Shown one piece after another: positions 27,319-36,071 of a stretch of 64,000 bases of DNA (position 1 is the stretch's first letter; the number at the start of each line of letters is the position of its first letter). Source of the DNA: Paraburkholderia fynbosensis (GTDB taxonomy: Bacteria; Pseudomonadota; Gammaproteobacteria; Burkholderiales; Burkholderiaceae); contig NZ_CADIKI010000014.1 in assembly GCF_902859935.1 (NCBI RefSeq), positions 159,705 through 223,704 on the forward strand, given 5' to 3'. Both the position numbers and the translations under genes were made by a program. The notes under the pieces were generated by a model that worked only from the letters and a program-made list of their open reading frames with translations, was not told the DNA's origin and made no database searches.

Positions 27319-28410
27319 GTGACCCAACCTCCCGTTCCTCAATCCGGGCGTGGCTGCGTGCCATGCCGGCTCGCCGCGATCGGCGCGGTCGTCCTGGCGC
27401 TGGCCGGTGGCTTTGCCTACACGGCCGGCTGGCTCACACCGGCACGTTTGAGCGCATCGCGCTTCATCGATACGTTCGAAACAGTGGCCGGCCGGCCGCA
27501 TCCGGGCTACCGGCGCAATCATGCGAAGGGCCTGTGCGTCGAAGGGTATTTCGACAGCAACGGCAACGGCGCCGCGCTGTCGCGCGCAGCCGTGTTTACA
27601 CCGGGGCGCACGCCGGTCACGGGACGCTTCGCGGTGCCGGGCGGCAACCCGTTCGCGCCGGACATCAGTTCGCCCGTGCGCAGCCTCGCGTTGGAGTTCC
27701 AGTTGGCGAATGGCGAGCAATGGCGCACCGGCATGAATTCGACGCCCGTTTTTGCGGTCCACACGCCCGCGCAGTTCTATCAGCAGCTGCTCGCCGCGCG
27801 GCCCGACCCGGCGACCGGCAAGGCGGACCCGGCGAAACTCAAGGCGTTCTATGCGGCCAATCCCGAGACTGTGCCGTTCCAGAACTGGGTGAAGGCGCAT
27901 CCGCCTTCGTCGAGTCTCGCGAATGCCGCCTACTATGGCATCAACGCATTCCGTTTCACCGACGGTTCCAACACGACGCGCGCCGTGCGCTGGGCGATGG
28001 TGCCCGAGACGCGGTACGCGCCGATCACCGATGCGCAAAAGGCCGCGAAGAATTTCCTCCAGGCCGATCTCGATGAACGTCTTGGGAAGGGACCGTTGCG
28101 CTGGCATCTGATCCTGACGGTCGCGCAACCGGGCGACCCCACCGACGACGCCACGCTGCAATGGCCCGACGATCGGCAGCAGGTCGATGCGGGCACACTG
28201 GTGCTCGAGCGCGCCAGCTCGCAGGAAGACGGCGCGTGCCGCGACATCAACTTCGATCCGACGATCCTGCCGGCGGGCATCGCGTCATCGGACGATCCGT
28301 TGCTCGCCGCGCGTTCGGCGGCGTATGCGCTGTCGTATCAGCGACGCACGCGCGAAGAGACGCTGCATCCCGCCGTTCATCAAACACAGACCCACGGAGA
28401 TCGCTCATGA
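27319..28410 (+). CDS. Membrane-anchored catalase-family peroxidase (SrpA-like)
   Basis: 363 residues. The GTG start at 27319 follows AGGAG. A single N-terminal membrane helix (about 18-40) should place the heme domain in the periplasm. The catalase fold is seen in HPGYRRNHAKGLCVEGYFDSNGNG (distal His region), RSLALEFQLANGEQWRTGMNSTPVF, YYGINAFRFTDGS, and the C-terminal RSAAYALSYQRRTREE, whose Tyr corresponds to the proximal heme ligand. At about 360 residues it is shorter than true catalases and fits the catalase-related SrpA group, which mostly show peroxidase activity. It overlaps the cytochrome b561 gene by four bases, suggesting electrons from that cytochrome drive peroxide reduction. 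Confidence 0.9.
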   Translation: MTQPPVPQSGRGCVPCRLAAIGAVVLALAGGFAYTAGWLTPARLSASRFIDTFETVAGRPHPGYRRNHAKGLCVEGYFDSNGNGAALSRAAVFTPGRTPVTGRFAVPGGNPFAPDISSPVRSLALEFQLANGEQWRTGMNSTPVFAVHTPAQFYQQLLAARPDPATGKADPAKLKAFYAANPETVPFQNWVKAHPPSSSLANAAYYGINAFRFTDGSNTTRAVRWAMVPETRYAPITDAQKAAKNFLQADLDERLGKGPLRWHLILTVAQPGDPTDDATLQWPDDRQQVDAGTLVLERASSQEDGACRDINFDPTILPAGIASSDDPLLAARSAAYALSYQRRTREETLHPAVHQTQTHGDRS

Positions 28411-28946
28411 GCCCGACGCCTACCCATTTCAGTCCGCTCGCACGGCTGCTGCATTGGACGATGGCGCCGTTGATCGTCGCAATGCTGTTCATCGGCGTGG
28501 GGATGGTGGCGAGCGTTTCGCGCGCCCACAACACGCTGATCGCCATCCACAAGCCGCTCGGCATTGCGTTGCTGCTACTGGTGGTGCTGCGCGTGGGCGT
28601 GCGTCTCACTCGTGGCAGCCCCCCGCTGCCCGCCGACATGGCGACGCCGCAGCGCATCGCGGCTAAGGCCTCGCATCTCGTGCTGTATGGGCTGATGGCG
28701 GCGATGCCGTTGATCGGCTGGGCGATGCTGTCCGCGGCGGGGTATCCCGTCACGCTATACGGACCGCTGCATTTGCCGCCGATCACGCCGCATAACGTCG
28801 AGTTGTTCGCGGTGCTGCGTGCGTTGCACACGTGGCTGGCGTTCGCGCTGTTTGCGGCCGTGTTGCTGCATCTGGCCGCTGCGCTGTTTCATGGGTTGAT
28901 CCGGCGGGATGGAGTGTTTTCGAGTATGGCGCGTGGAGGGCGGTAG
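28407..28946 (+). CDS. Cytochrome b561
   Basis: 179 residues with four transmembrane helices. Likely heme-b ligands are His16 in LARLLHWTMAPLIVAML, the His in IAIHKPLGIALLLL, and the two later His in LRALHTWLAFALFAAVLLHLAAALFH. The family moves electrons between quinone and periplasmic partners. Its start overlaps the stop of the catalase-like gene (ATGA), a strong sign that the two proteins form one peroxide-reducing unit. Confidence 0.92.
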   Translation: MSPTPTHFSPLARLLHWTMAPLIVAMLFIGVGMVASVSRAHNTLIAIHKPLGIALLLLVVLRVGVRLTRGSPPLPADMATPQRIAAKASHLVLYGLMAAMPLIGWAMLSAAGYPVTLYGPLHLPPITPHNVELFAVLRALHTWLAFALFAAVLLHLAAALFHGLIRRDGVFSSMARGGR

Positions 28947-29489
28947 TGGTTTGTGACTGGGGCCTGCTGATGTGAGGGGGCCGCCGGAAGATGGCTGGTG
29001 ATACGGGGCGCGCCGCGCATGGTGCTTTGATATGCGGCCTTCGCTACGCGTAGCGGGGTTACGGCGTGACACTCCGAACCTCGGCGGCTCCGAGCCGGAA
29101 GCCGGAGTCTGAACGCCCACTGGTCCGAAGCTGTGAGCCGCGAGCCGTGAGCCCGAAGCCCAAAGCCCGAAGCCCAAAGCCCGAAGCCCGAAGCCCGAAG
29201 CCCGAAGCCCGAAGCCCGAAGCCCGAGGCCCGAAGCCCCACGCCCCAAGCCGCAAGCCGCAAGCCGCAAGCCCCAAGCCCCAAGCCCCAAGCCCCAAGCC
29301 CCAAGCCCCAAGCCCCAAGCCCCAACTCCGCCCCCCACAGCCAATCCCCTCCAACGCGTAAAATGGCCGGCTATCACATGCAATCGCAGCCGCGCGGACC
29401 ATCGCCGACACCCGCATCGACGCACGCTCCGGCGAGCCTCACGATCCACGCGCGATTGCCTCGGCCGGCTTGAATAGGAATGGACGCTG
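28947..29489. other. Intergenic region dominated by a heptamer repeat array
   Basis: 543 bases between the cytochrome b561 and helicase genes. The centre is the heptanucleotide array listed separately. Frames running through the array on both strands translate to simple repeats and are not genes. The last 150 bases, 29340-29489, must contain the helicase promoter. Confidence 0.6.
29133..29321. repeat. Tandem heptanucleotide array, 27 units
   Basis: 27 uninterrupted 7-base units, all ending in GCC. The first three are GTGAGCC or GCGAGCC. The middle block is mostly CGAAGCC with a few CAAAGCC. The last block is mostly CCAAGCC with three GCAAGCC. The block order shows expansion by slippage with drift along the array. 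There are no spacers, so it is not CRISPR. It lies outside genes, 168 bases before the helicase start. Confidence 0.95.
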
Positions 29490-32400
29490 ATGTCGTCAGT
29501 TTTCTTTGATCGGGAACGGATTGCGGAATGGCTCGGTGATCGGACCATGGCCAAAGCGCGCTCGGTGGGCGCGGTCACTCATGTGCAGTGGCAGGGCGCC
29601 ACGCTCAGCGGCGACGTCCAGGGCACGCAGCCGCGGCCGTACAGAACGCGAGTGCGATTTCGCACCGATGGCGCTTCGCCGTGGGCGCAAAGCGACTGCA
29701 CCTGCCCGGTCGGCCGCGACTGCAAGCACGTCGCCGCGCTGCTGCTCGCCGAACTCGAGTATCACGACGAGATGGACCACATCATCGACATCGAGCCGAA
29801 CGAAGAGACGGACGACGGCGAGCCGCCACGCAGCCAGCCGCCGCAACCCCTCGCGAACCTGGCCCGGCCGGCCGGCGTGCGCCCTGAACTGGTGAGCTGG
29901 CTGGAGCGTTTTCGTGCCCGCGCCGAGGCCGCCGACGCGATCACGCAAAAAACGGGCGCCGGGAGCACTCAGACGCTTGCGTACCGGCTGAACTGGTCGA
30001 ACTTTCATATGCGCCACGAGGTCGTGCTGTACCGCGCGCGCTGCAATCCGGACGGCATGGTCGTCGAAGTCGACGAACCCTGGGACAACGTGGAAGCCGC
30101 GCTCCTCAAGCAACCGAAATTCGTCTCCGACGAAGACCTGTCGATCCTGCGCGGCCTCTGGCTTGGCCGCTCGCGCGAGGACTTCGGCCAATTCATCCTG
30201 CGCGGCACCAACGGCGCGGAGATGCTGCAGAAGCTGATCGCGACGGGACGCCTGTTCTTCGACTTCAAAGCCGCGCCGGGCGGCGCCGGGCCGGTGCCGC
30301 TGTCGCGCGCCGCCGACCGCCCCGGCCGGATCGAATGGGAGCCGCTCGCCGACCAGCGTCTGCGGCCCGTGCTGTGCACCGAACCGCGTGCGTCGATGGT
30401 CCTGCCGACCGAGCCGGTCTGGTACGTGGACGGCGTCGCGAACGAAGCGGGCATCGTGCAGTCGTCGCTGCCGTTCCAGCAGTTGCCCGATTACCTCGCG
30501 ATGCCGCCGATCTCGCTGGCCGAAGCGCCGCTCGTCGCATCGGTGCTGCGCGAGATCGCGCCCGACTTGCCGCTGCCGCCCACCCATGACGCGTCCGCGA
30601 TCCGCGTGATCGACGTCGAGCCGGTGCCGGTGCTCACGCTCAACAGCCACGCGCTGCCGTCCGCGAGGAAGGGCGAGCAGCGCAACCTCCAGGCGGTCGA
30701 ACTGGCAGGCGTGAGCTTCGACTACGACGGCGTGAGCATCAACGTCGACAGCAGCGTCACGCTGGTGCCGATGCCGGGCGGCGACGTGATCCATATCCGC
30801 CGGCGCTACGAGGCCGAGAAGAAGCGTCTGCTCGAACTGCGCAAGACCGGCCTGCAGAAAGTCCCTACCAGCCGGGTCTCCGCGTCGCGGCTGTTGCCCG
30901 ACACGATGCTCGGCCTGCCCGACGCCGACGCGTGGTCCGCCTTCGTCAACGATGCCGTGCCGGAACTCGTGCGGCAAGGCTGGCGCGTGACGATGGCGCC
31001 GGCGTTCCGCTACAACGTGATCGAGATCGATGCGATCGACGGCACCGCCCATCAGGCCGGCGACGGCTGGTTCGATCTGGAGATGGGCATCCGGGTCGGC
31101 GAGCGCAATGTGCGGCTCGAACCGCTGCTCGCCGATCTGTTCCGGCGCGACCGGCGCTGGTTGAACGGCGGGCTCGACAGCATCGCCGACCATGAGCCGA
31201 TCGAACTGAAGACGGAGGAAAACAAGCGGCTGCGCCTGCGCGCCGATCGTCTGAAGCCGGTGGTGCGGGTGCTCGTCGATCTGTTCGACTCGCTCGGCGG
31301 CACGCTCGCCGAAGGCGCGCCGCTGCGCGTGCCGTCGGTCGACGCCGGCCGGCTGGAGGCGTTGAACGACACCGGCCGCTGGCAATTCCGCGGCGACGAT
31401 TCGATCCGTCAGCTCGCGCGGCGTCTGCAAGCCGGTCCGGGCCTGCGCGAAGTGCCGGTACCGCGCGGTCTGAAGGCGGAGCTGCGCGCGTATCAGCAGC
31501 AAGGCCTCAACTGGATGCAGTTTCTGCGCGAACAGGATCTCGCCGGCGTGCTTGCCGACGACATGGGGCTCGGCAAGACTGTGCAGACGCTCGCGCACCT
31601 CCTCGTCGAGAAGGAAGCGGGACGTCTGAGCCGCCCCGCGCTGATCGTCGTGCCGACCACGCTCGTGCACAACTGGCGCGAGGAGGCGCGGCGCTTCGCT
31701 CCGGAGTTGAAGGTGCTGGTGCTCAATGGCCCGCAGCGCAAGGAGCGCTTCGAGCAGATCGGCGAACACGAATTGATCCTGACCACCTACGCACTGCTAT
31801 GGCGCGATCAGAAGGTGCTCGCCGAGCATGAGTATCACCTGCTGATTCTCGACGAGGCGCAATACGTGAAGAACGCGACCACCAAGGCCGCGCAGGCGAT
31901 CCGTGGTTTGCGCGCACGACATCGGCTGTGCCTGACGGGCACGCCGCTGGAGAATCATCTCGGCGAGTTGTGGTCGCAGTTCGATTTTTTGCTGCCGGGT
32001 TTCCTCGGCACTCAGAAAGACTTCACGCGGCGCTGGCGCAATCCGATCGAGAAGAACGGCGACAATGTGCGCCGCGCGCTGCTGGCGCGCCGCATCCGGC
32101 CGTTCATGCTGCGCCGTCGCAAGGACGAGGTCGCGAAGGAGTTGCCGGCCAAGACCACCATCGTGTGTTCGGTCGATCTGGAGGGCGCGCAGCGCGATCT
32201 CTATGAAACGGTGCGCACGGCGATGCAGGAGAAGGTGCGCGCCGCGGTCAGCGCTCAGGGGCTCGCGCGCAGTCACATCATCGTGCTGGATGCGTTGCTG
32301 AAGCTGCGCCAGGTCTGTTGCGATCCGCGGCTTGTCAGGATGTTGAAGGCAAACGGTGCGGCGGCGCAGGCAGACGATGAGGCGGCTGGAAATTCCGCCA

Positions 32401-32984
32401 GGCCGGACAGGGAAAAAATCGAGAAAGGTGAAAAGGGCGCACGCGCGATGCGTTCGGCCAAGCTCGATCTGCTGCTGTCGATGCTGCCCGAGTTGATCGA
32501 GGAAGGCCGTCGCGTGCTGCTGTTTTCGCAGTTCACCGGCATGTTGTCGCTGATCGCCGAAGCGCTCGACGAAGCCGCGATTCCCTATGTGATCCTGACC
32601 GGCGACACGGCCGATCGCATCACACCCGTCGAACGGTTCCAGCAGGGTGAGGTGCCGCTGTTCCTGATCAGCCTCAAGGCGGGCGGCGTCGGCCTGAACC
32701 TCACTGCCGCCGACACGGTGATCCACTACGACCCCTGGTGGAATCCGGCCGCCGAAAACCAGGCGACCGACCGCGCACATCGGTTGGGGCAGGAGAAGCC
32801 GGTGTTCGTCTACAAGCTGATTGCCGCGGGCAGTATCGAGGAAAAGATCGTCGAGTTGCAGGAGCAGAAGGCGGGACTTGCCGACAGCATCCTCTCTGAA
32901 GACGCGGCGGGCGCCGCCAAGTTTTCGGATGACGATCTCGACGCGCTGTTCGCGCCGATGCCGGAAATTGAAGGCGAGAGGTGA
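29490..32984 (+). CDS. SWIM zinc-finger SNF2-family helicase/ATPase
   Basis: 1164 residues, cytoplasmic. A SWIM zinc finger lies near the N-terminus (Cys70, Cys72, Cys78, His80; CTCPVGRDCKH), then a large middle region, then the SNF2 motor. Motif I is DDMGLGKTVQ (about 690), motif II is LILDEAQYVKN (about 787), motif III LCLTGTPLENHLGELWSQFDFLLPG, and the helicase C lobe has LLFSQFTGM, LISLKAGGVGLNLTAADTVIHYDPWWNP and TDRAHRLGQ. Bacterial Swi2/Snf2 proteins of this type remodel nucleoprotein complexes, for example RNA polymerase as in RapA, or act in repair and defence. Here it stands alone, so the partner is unknown. Confidence 0.93.
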   Translation: MSSVFFDRERIAEWLGDRTMAKARSVGAVTHVQWQGATLSGDVQGTQPRPYRTRVRFRTDGASPWAQSDCTCPVGRDCKHVAALLLAELEYHDEMDHIIDIEPNEETDDGEPPRSQPPQPLANLARPAGVRPELVSWLERFRARAEAADAITQKTGAGSTQTLAYRLNWSNFHMRHEVVLYRARCNPDGMVVEVDEPWDNVEAALLKQPKFVSDEDLSILRGLWLGRSREDFGQFILRGTNGAEMLQKLIATGRLFFDFKAAPGGAGPVPLSRAADRPGRIEWEPLADQRLRPVLCTEPRASMVLPTEPVWYVDGVANEAGIVQSSLPFQQLPDYLAMPPISLAEAPLVASVLREIAPDLPLPPTHDASAIRVIDVEPVPVLTLNSHALPSARKGEQRNLQAVELAGVSFDYDGVSINVDSSVTLVPMPGGDVIHIRRRYEAEKKRLLELRKTGLQKVPTSRVSASRLLPDTMLGLPDADAWSAFVNDAVPELVRQGWRVTMAPAFRYNVIEIDAIDGTAHQAGDGWFDLEMGIRVGERNVRLEPLLADLFRRDRRWLNGGLDSIADHEPIELKTEENKRLRLRADRLKPVVRVLVDLFDSLGGTLAEGAPLRVPSVDAGRLEALNDTGRWQFRGDDSIRQLARRLQAGPGLREVPVPRGLKAELRAYQQQGLNWMQFLREQDLAGVLADDMGLGKTVQTLAHLLVEKEAGRLSRPALIVVPTTLVHNWREEARRFAPELKVLVLNGPQRKERFEQIGEHELILTTYALLWRDQKVLAEHEYHLLILDEAQYVKNATTKAAQAIRGLRARHRLCLTGTPLENHLGELWSQFDFLLPGFLGTQKDFTRRWRNPIEKNGDNVRRALLARRIRPFMLRRRKDEVAKELPAKTTIVCSVDLEGAQRDLYETVRTAMQEKVRAAVSAQGLARSHIIVLDALLKLRQVCCDPRLVRMLKANGAAAQADDEAAGNSARPDREKIEKGEKGARAMRSAKLDLLLSMLPELIEEGRRVLLFSQFTGMLSLIAEALDEAAIPYVILTGDTADRITPVERFQQGEVPLFLISLKAGGVGLNLTAADTVIHYDPWWNPAAENQATDRAHRLGQEKPVFVYKLIAAGSIEEKIVELQEQKAGLADSILSEDAAGAAKFSDDDLDALFAPMPEIEGER

Positions 32985-33087
32985 CCCTCGTTGGGCGCGT
33001 GGGCGCGCTGTGGCCGCACTGTCGCGGGATACATCTCAAAGCCGGCAAGTGAGGGCTGTAGTCCGGCGAGCGTAGTCTGTTCTGAGT

Positions 33088-33123
33088 GGCGTCGGCCTCT
33101 GTCAGGTGACGCCGCTTTTTTTT
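33088..33123 (+). terminator. Intrinsic terminator after the SNF2 helicase
   Basis: GGCGTC (33088-33093) pairs with GACGCC (33108-33113). A run of eight T follows (33116-33123). Confidence 0.8.
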
Positions 33124-33816
33124 GCGCAGCCAGCCCACTTCAACCTCAACGCCGGGTTTTATTGGGCCGCATTGCTATCTCAATAAAAGTGGGGCGTAGT
33201 CGCCATAGTCGCCAAATGCGATCTTTTTTGAGATAAAGCTCGCTCGCTGACAACAACGGCCGGATACCCCCAATCAATCCGTTCCCGCTTGCCTTTTGTC
33301 GCGATTTGACAATGTTTAAACGATTTATTTTGAGATCATTCTTATACTCACTCGAAAATTGTTAAATCGGTGAGCGGCGAGTACGGATCAATCTGCAATC
33401 ACAGGCAGACCCGCTCCAATCGGCGCGCGAGCGAGACCAGCCGATGTGAGCGCCGATTGGCCGCGGACGCGATCCACAGTCGGCGGGGCCGGAGAGACTT
33501 CAAGAAAACAGGTGAAAGCGGCACTCAATCGGAAGTCGCCACGGATAGCGGCTGAACTGCGTCCGAAAAACGCATGGCGGTTTCGATTATGATGACCTGT
33601 TCTGAATAATCTGTAGGATAAAGTCGGTCGCTATAAGCGTTGTTTCGGAACCGGCCGAGGCAATGCTGAAAACGGGGGCGAGGAAGAACCACTAGTCGAA
33701 AAGCTGCGGCCAGATCGAATGGGAAGCCGGATCGCCGGTGCGAGCACCGCCATCCCGGTCGTCTGCCGGCTAGCCGGCCACCGGTTACGAAGAACGATTT
33801 CGCGTTGCGGGGTTTT
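33124..33816. other. AT-rich upstream region of the two-component operon
   Basis: About 690 bases before the response regulator. The part 33290-33370 is notably AT-rich, with TTGACA at 33306 and TATACT at 33343, but these are too far apart to be one promoter. A 61-codon frame at 33370-33555 has no family character. Confidence 0.4.
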
Positions 33817-34554
33817 ATGAGAATTGCAGTTCTGGATGACGATTCGGCTCAGGCCGATCTGGTTTGCCAAACGCTGTCGGCGGCGGGCCATATCTGTCAC
33901 GCATACGGCGCGGGGCGGGAACTGGTGCGGCAGTTGCGGCGCCAGACTTTCGATCTGCTCGTGCTCGACTGGAATGTCCCTGACATGTCGGGAGAAGAGG
34001 TGCTGCACTGGGTGCGCGAGAGCCTCTCCGAGCGCTTGCCGATTCTGTTCATGACCAGCCGTGGCCGCGAAACCGATATCACGTCGATCCTCAACACGGG
34101 CGCCGACGACTATCTCGTCAAGCCGGTATCGGCCGCTGTATTGCTGGCGCGGGTCGGCTCGCTGCTGCGGCGTGCCTACTACCTGAAGCCGCCGGCGGCG
34201 AAAGAAGTATTCGGCGAATTCGAATTCGATCTGGGTGCCAAGCACGTGACGGTGCGGGGCACGCCGGTCGCCGTCACGCAGAAGGAATTTGAACTGGCGC
34301 TGCTGCTGTTCCAGCACTTGAGCCGGCCGCTGTCGCGCGCTCACATTCTCGACGTGATCTGGAAGCAGGCCACCGACATCCCTTCGCGCACGATGGACAC
34401 CCACGTGTCGATGCTGCGCAGCAAGCTCGGGCTGCGGCCGGAGAGCGGTTATCGTCTCACGCCGATCTACGGTTATGGCTACCGGCTCGAACGGATCGAG
34501 ACCAACGAGCCGCCGGCCGCCGCGGACGAAACGCCGGAAGCGGGGCAGGCGTGA
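33817..34554 (+). CDS. OmpR-family response regulator
   Basis: 245 residues from ATG 33817; an earlier TTG at 33805 is possible. The receiver domain (1-120) has the acidic pocket LDDD (7-9), phospho-acceptor Asp51 in LVLDWNVPDMSG, the conserved Thr/Ser in LFMTSRG and Lys in YLVKPVS. The C-terminal winged helix (about 135-230) has VAVTQKEFELALLLFQHLSRPLSR and DTHVSMLRSKLGLRPESGYRLTPIYGYGYRL. It is cotranscribed with the LysM-FecR gene, whose ATG overlaps its stop by one base, and with the CHASE2 histidine kinase that is the likely phosphodonor. Confidence 0.92.
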   Translation: MRIAVLDDDSAQADLVCQTLSAAGHICHAYGAGRELVRQLRRQTFDLLVLDWNVPDMSGEEVLHWVRESLSERLPILFMTSRGRETDITSILNTGADDYLVKPVSAAVLLARVGSLLRRAYYLKPPAAKEVFGEFEFDLGAKHVTVRGTPVAVTQKEFELALLLFQHLSRPLSRAHILDVIWKQATDIPSRTMDTHVSMLRSKLGLRPESGYRLTPIYGYGYRLERIETNEPPAAADETPEAGQA

Positions 34555-36005
34555 TGTTTTCCCCGACTATGACGGTACGCTGCAGCGTACCCGTGCCGGG
34601 CCGTCGTGCCGCCGGCTGGCTGTTGATGGCCGGCCTGATTGCAATGAGCTGGTGCGGGTCTGCATCGGCCGGGCCGGCGGGACCCCGCACGCTCAATCCG
34701 CGCGCCAAGGCCACGGCGCCGGCTTACGTGCGGTACACGACGCGCGAAGGCGACTCGCTGTACGGCATCGCCAACCGTTATCTGGACGGCACCGCCGACT
34801 GGGCGACCCTGAGCCGTCTGAACCACGTGCCCGCGCCACGCCGCATGCCGGCCGGCATCGTATTGCGCCTGCCCGCCGACCGCCTGAAGCAGGATTGGGA
34901 GACGGCTCACGTGGTGGCGACCAGCGGTCCGGCCGAGCGCGCCTTCGGCAAGAACCCCTATGCGCCGCTCAGACCGGACGCGACGCTGGTCGAAGGCGAC
35001 CGCATCCGTACCGGGCCGAACGGCTTCGTCACGCTGGAGTTGCCGGACGGGTCGTTCGTCACCGTCTCGCAGGATGGCGAGCTCGACATCGGCAAGCTGC
35101 GGCGCACCACGCTCACCGGCGCGGGCGACCGCGTCTTCGATCTGCGTCACGGCGAGGTCGAGAGCCAGGTCACGCATGCGAAGAAACCGGACGACCGCTT
35201 CCAGATCCGTTCGCCATCGGTGGTGGCGGGCGTGCGCGGGACACGTTTCAAGGTGACCTACAGCGGCGACGCGCAGACCACCATGGTGACGGTGTTCGAC
35301 GGCGCAGTCGGCGTCGATCCGGCCGCGCAGAACGGCCGGGACGCCGCACCGCCGCCCGGCGCGGCACTGCAGGCGTCCGAGCAGCTCGTGAAGGCGCGCT
35401 TCGGTAACGTCACGCGTTCGGGCAGCGCAGTCGGTGGTCCGGTCGAACTGCTGCCGGCGCCGGCGCTAGTCCAGCCGGCACGGGTGCAGGACGGCCAGAC
35501 GGTCGCGTTCGATCTCGTTCCGGCCGACCACGCCGTCGGCTACCGCGTGCAGATCGCGCGCGACGCCGATCAGCTCGACCTGATCCGCGATCTGCGCGTG
35601 AGCGCGCCGCATGCGGACTTCGGCGATCTGCCGGACGGCACGTATTTCGTACGGATCGCCGCGACCGCCGCCAACGGGCTCGACGGTCTGCCGCAGGTGT
35701 ACGCATTCGAGCGGCGTCAGGTGGGGCTCGAGGCGTCGGCCGGGCCGCGTGCCAACAGTCACGACTACGAGTTCCGCTGGTTCGTCAGCCGGGCGCGCGT
35801 CGACACGCGTTTTCGCTTCGTGCTGGGCAAGACGCCCGATCTGCGTCAGCCGGTGGTCGACCGTACCGATCTGTCGGGCGGCCAATTCGTCGTCAGCGAT
35901 TTGCCGGCCGGCGTCTATTACTGGACGATCATCGCCGAGCAGTTCCAGAACGGCCGCCTTTACGAAACGGGCAGCGCGGTGCGCTCGTTTACGATCGCGC
36001 GCTGA
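34554..36005 (+). CDS. Periplasmic LysM plus FecR-domain protein
   Basis: 483 residues. A signal peptide (about 1-40, ending near SASA) is followed by a LysM-like module (about 58-108: YVRYTTREGDSLYGIANRYLDGTADWATLSRLN) and a FecR domain (about 140-240) with LVEGDRIRTGPNGFVTLELPDGSFVTVSQDGEL and SPSVVAGVRGTRFKV. The C-terminal half has repeated beta-sandwich-like strands (DGTYFVRIAATAANGLDG, SDLPAGVYYWTIIAEQ). It probably senses or scaffolds at the cell wall and passes the signal to the neighbouring CHASE2 kinase. This gene order recurs in other proteobacteria, as far as I recall; the signal is unknown. Confidence 0.88.
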   Translation: MFSPTMTVRCSVPVPGRRAAGWLLMAGLIAMSWCGSASAGPAGPRTLNPRAKATAPAYVRYTTREGDSLYGIANRYLDGTADWATLSRLNHVPAPRRMPAGIVLRLPADRLKQDWETAHVVATSGPAERAFGKNPYAPLRPDATLVEGDRIRTGPNGFVTLELPDGSFVTVSQDGELDIGKLRRTTLTGAGDRVFDLRHGEVESQVTHAKKPDDRFQIRSPSVVAGVRGTRFKVTYSGDAQTTMVTVFDGAVGVDPAAQNGRDAAPPPGAALQASEQLVKARFGNVTRSGSAVGGPVELLPAPALVQPARVQDGQTVAFDLVPADHAVGYRVQIARDADQLDLIRDLRVSAPHADFGDLPDGTYFVRIAATAANGLDGLPQVYAFERRQVGLEASAGPRANSHDYEFRWFVSRARVDTRFRFVLGKTPDLRQPVVDRTDLSGGQFVVSDLPAGVYYWTIIAEQFQNGRLYETGSAVRSFTIAR

Positions 36006-36071
36006 CGCTGATAGATTGGCGAGGCCGGCCCGCGTGCCGGCCCATTCTCTGGCCCCTCACCCCGCACCCAT

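Noticed and set aside
29133..29321. CRISPR array
   Set aside because: Units are contiguous 7-mers without spacers and no cas genes are nearby.
29066..29473. Repeat-rich ORFs through the heptamer array on both strands
   Set aside because: The translation is only the reading of a 7-base repeat in three frames; no start context or domain.
29496..31769. 757-codon open frame antisense to the SNF2 helicase
   Set aside because: Same shadow pattern; the helicase motifs on the plus strand are complete.
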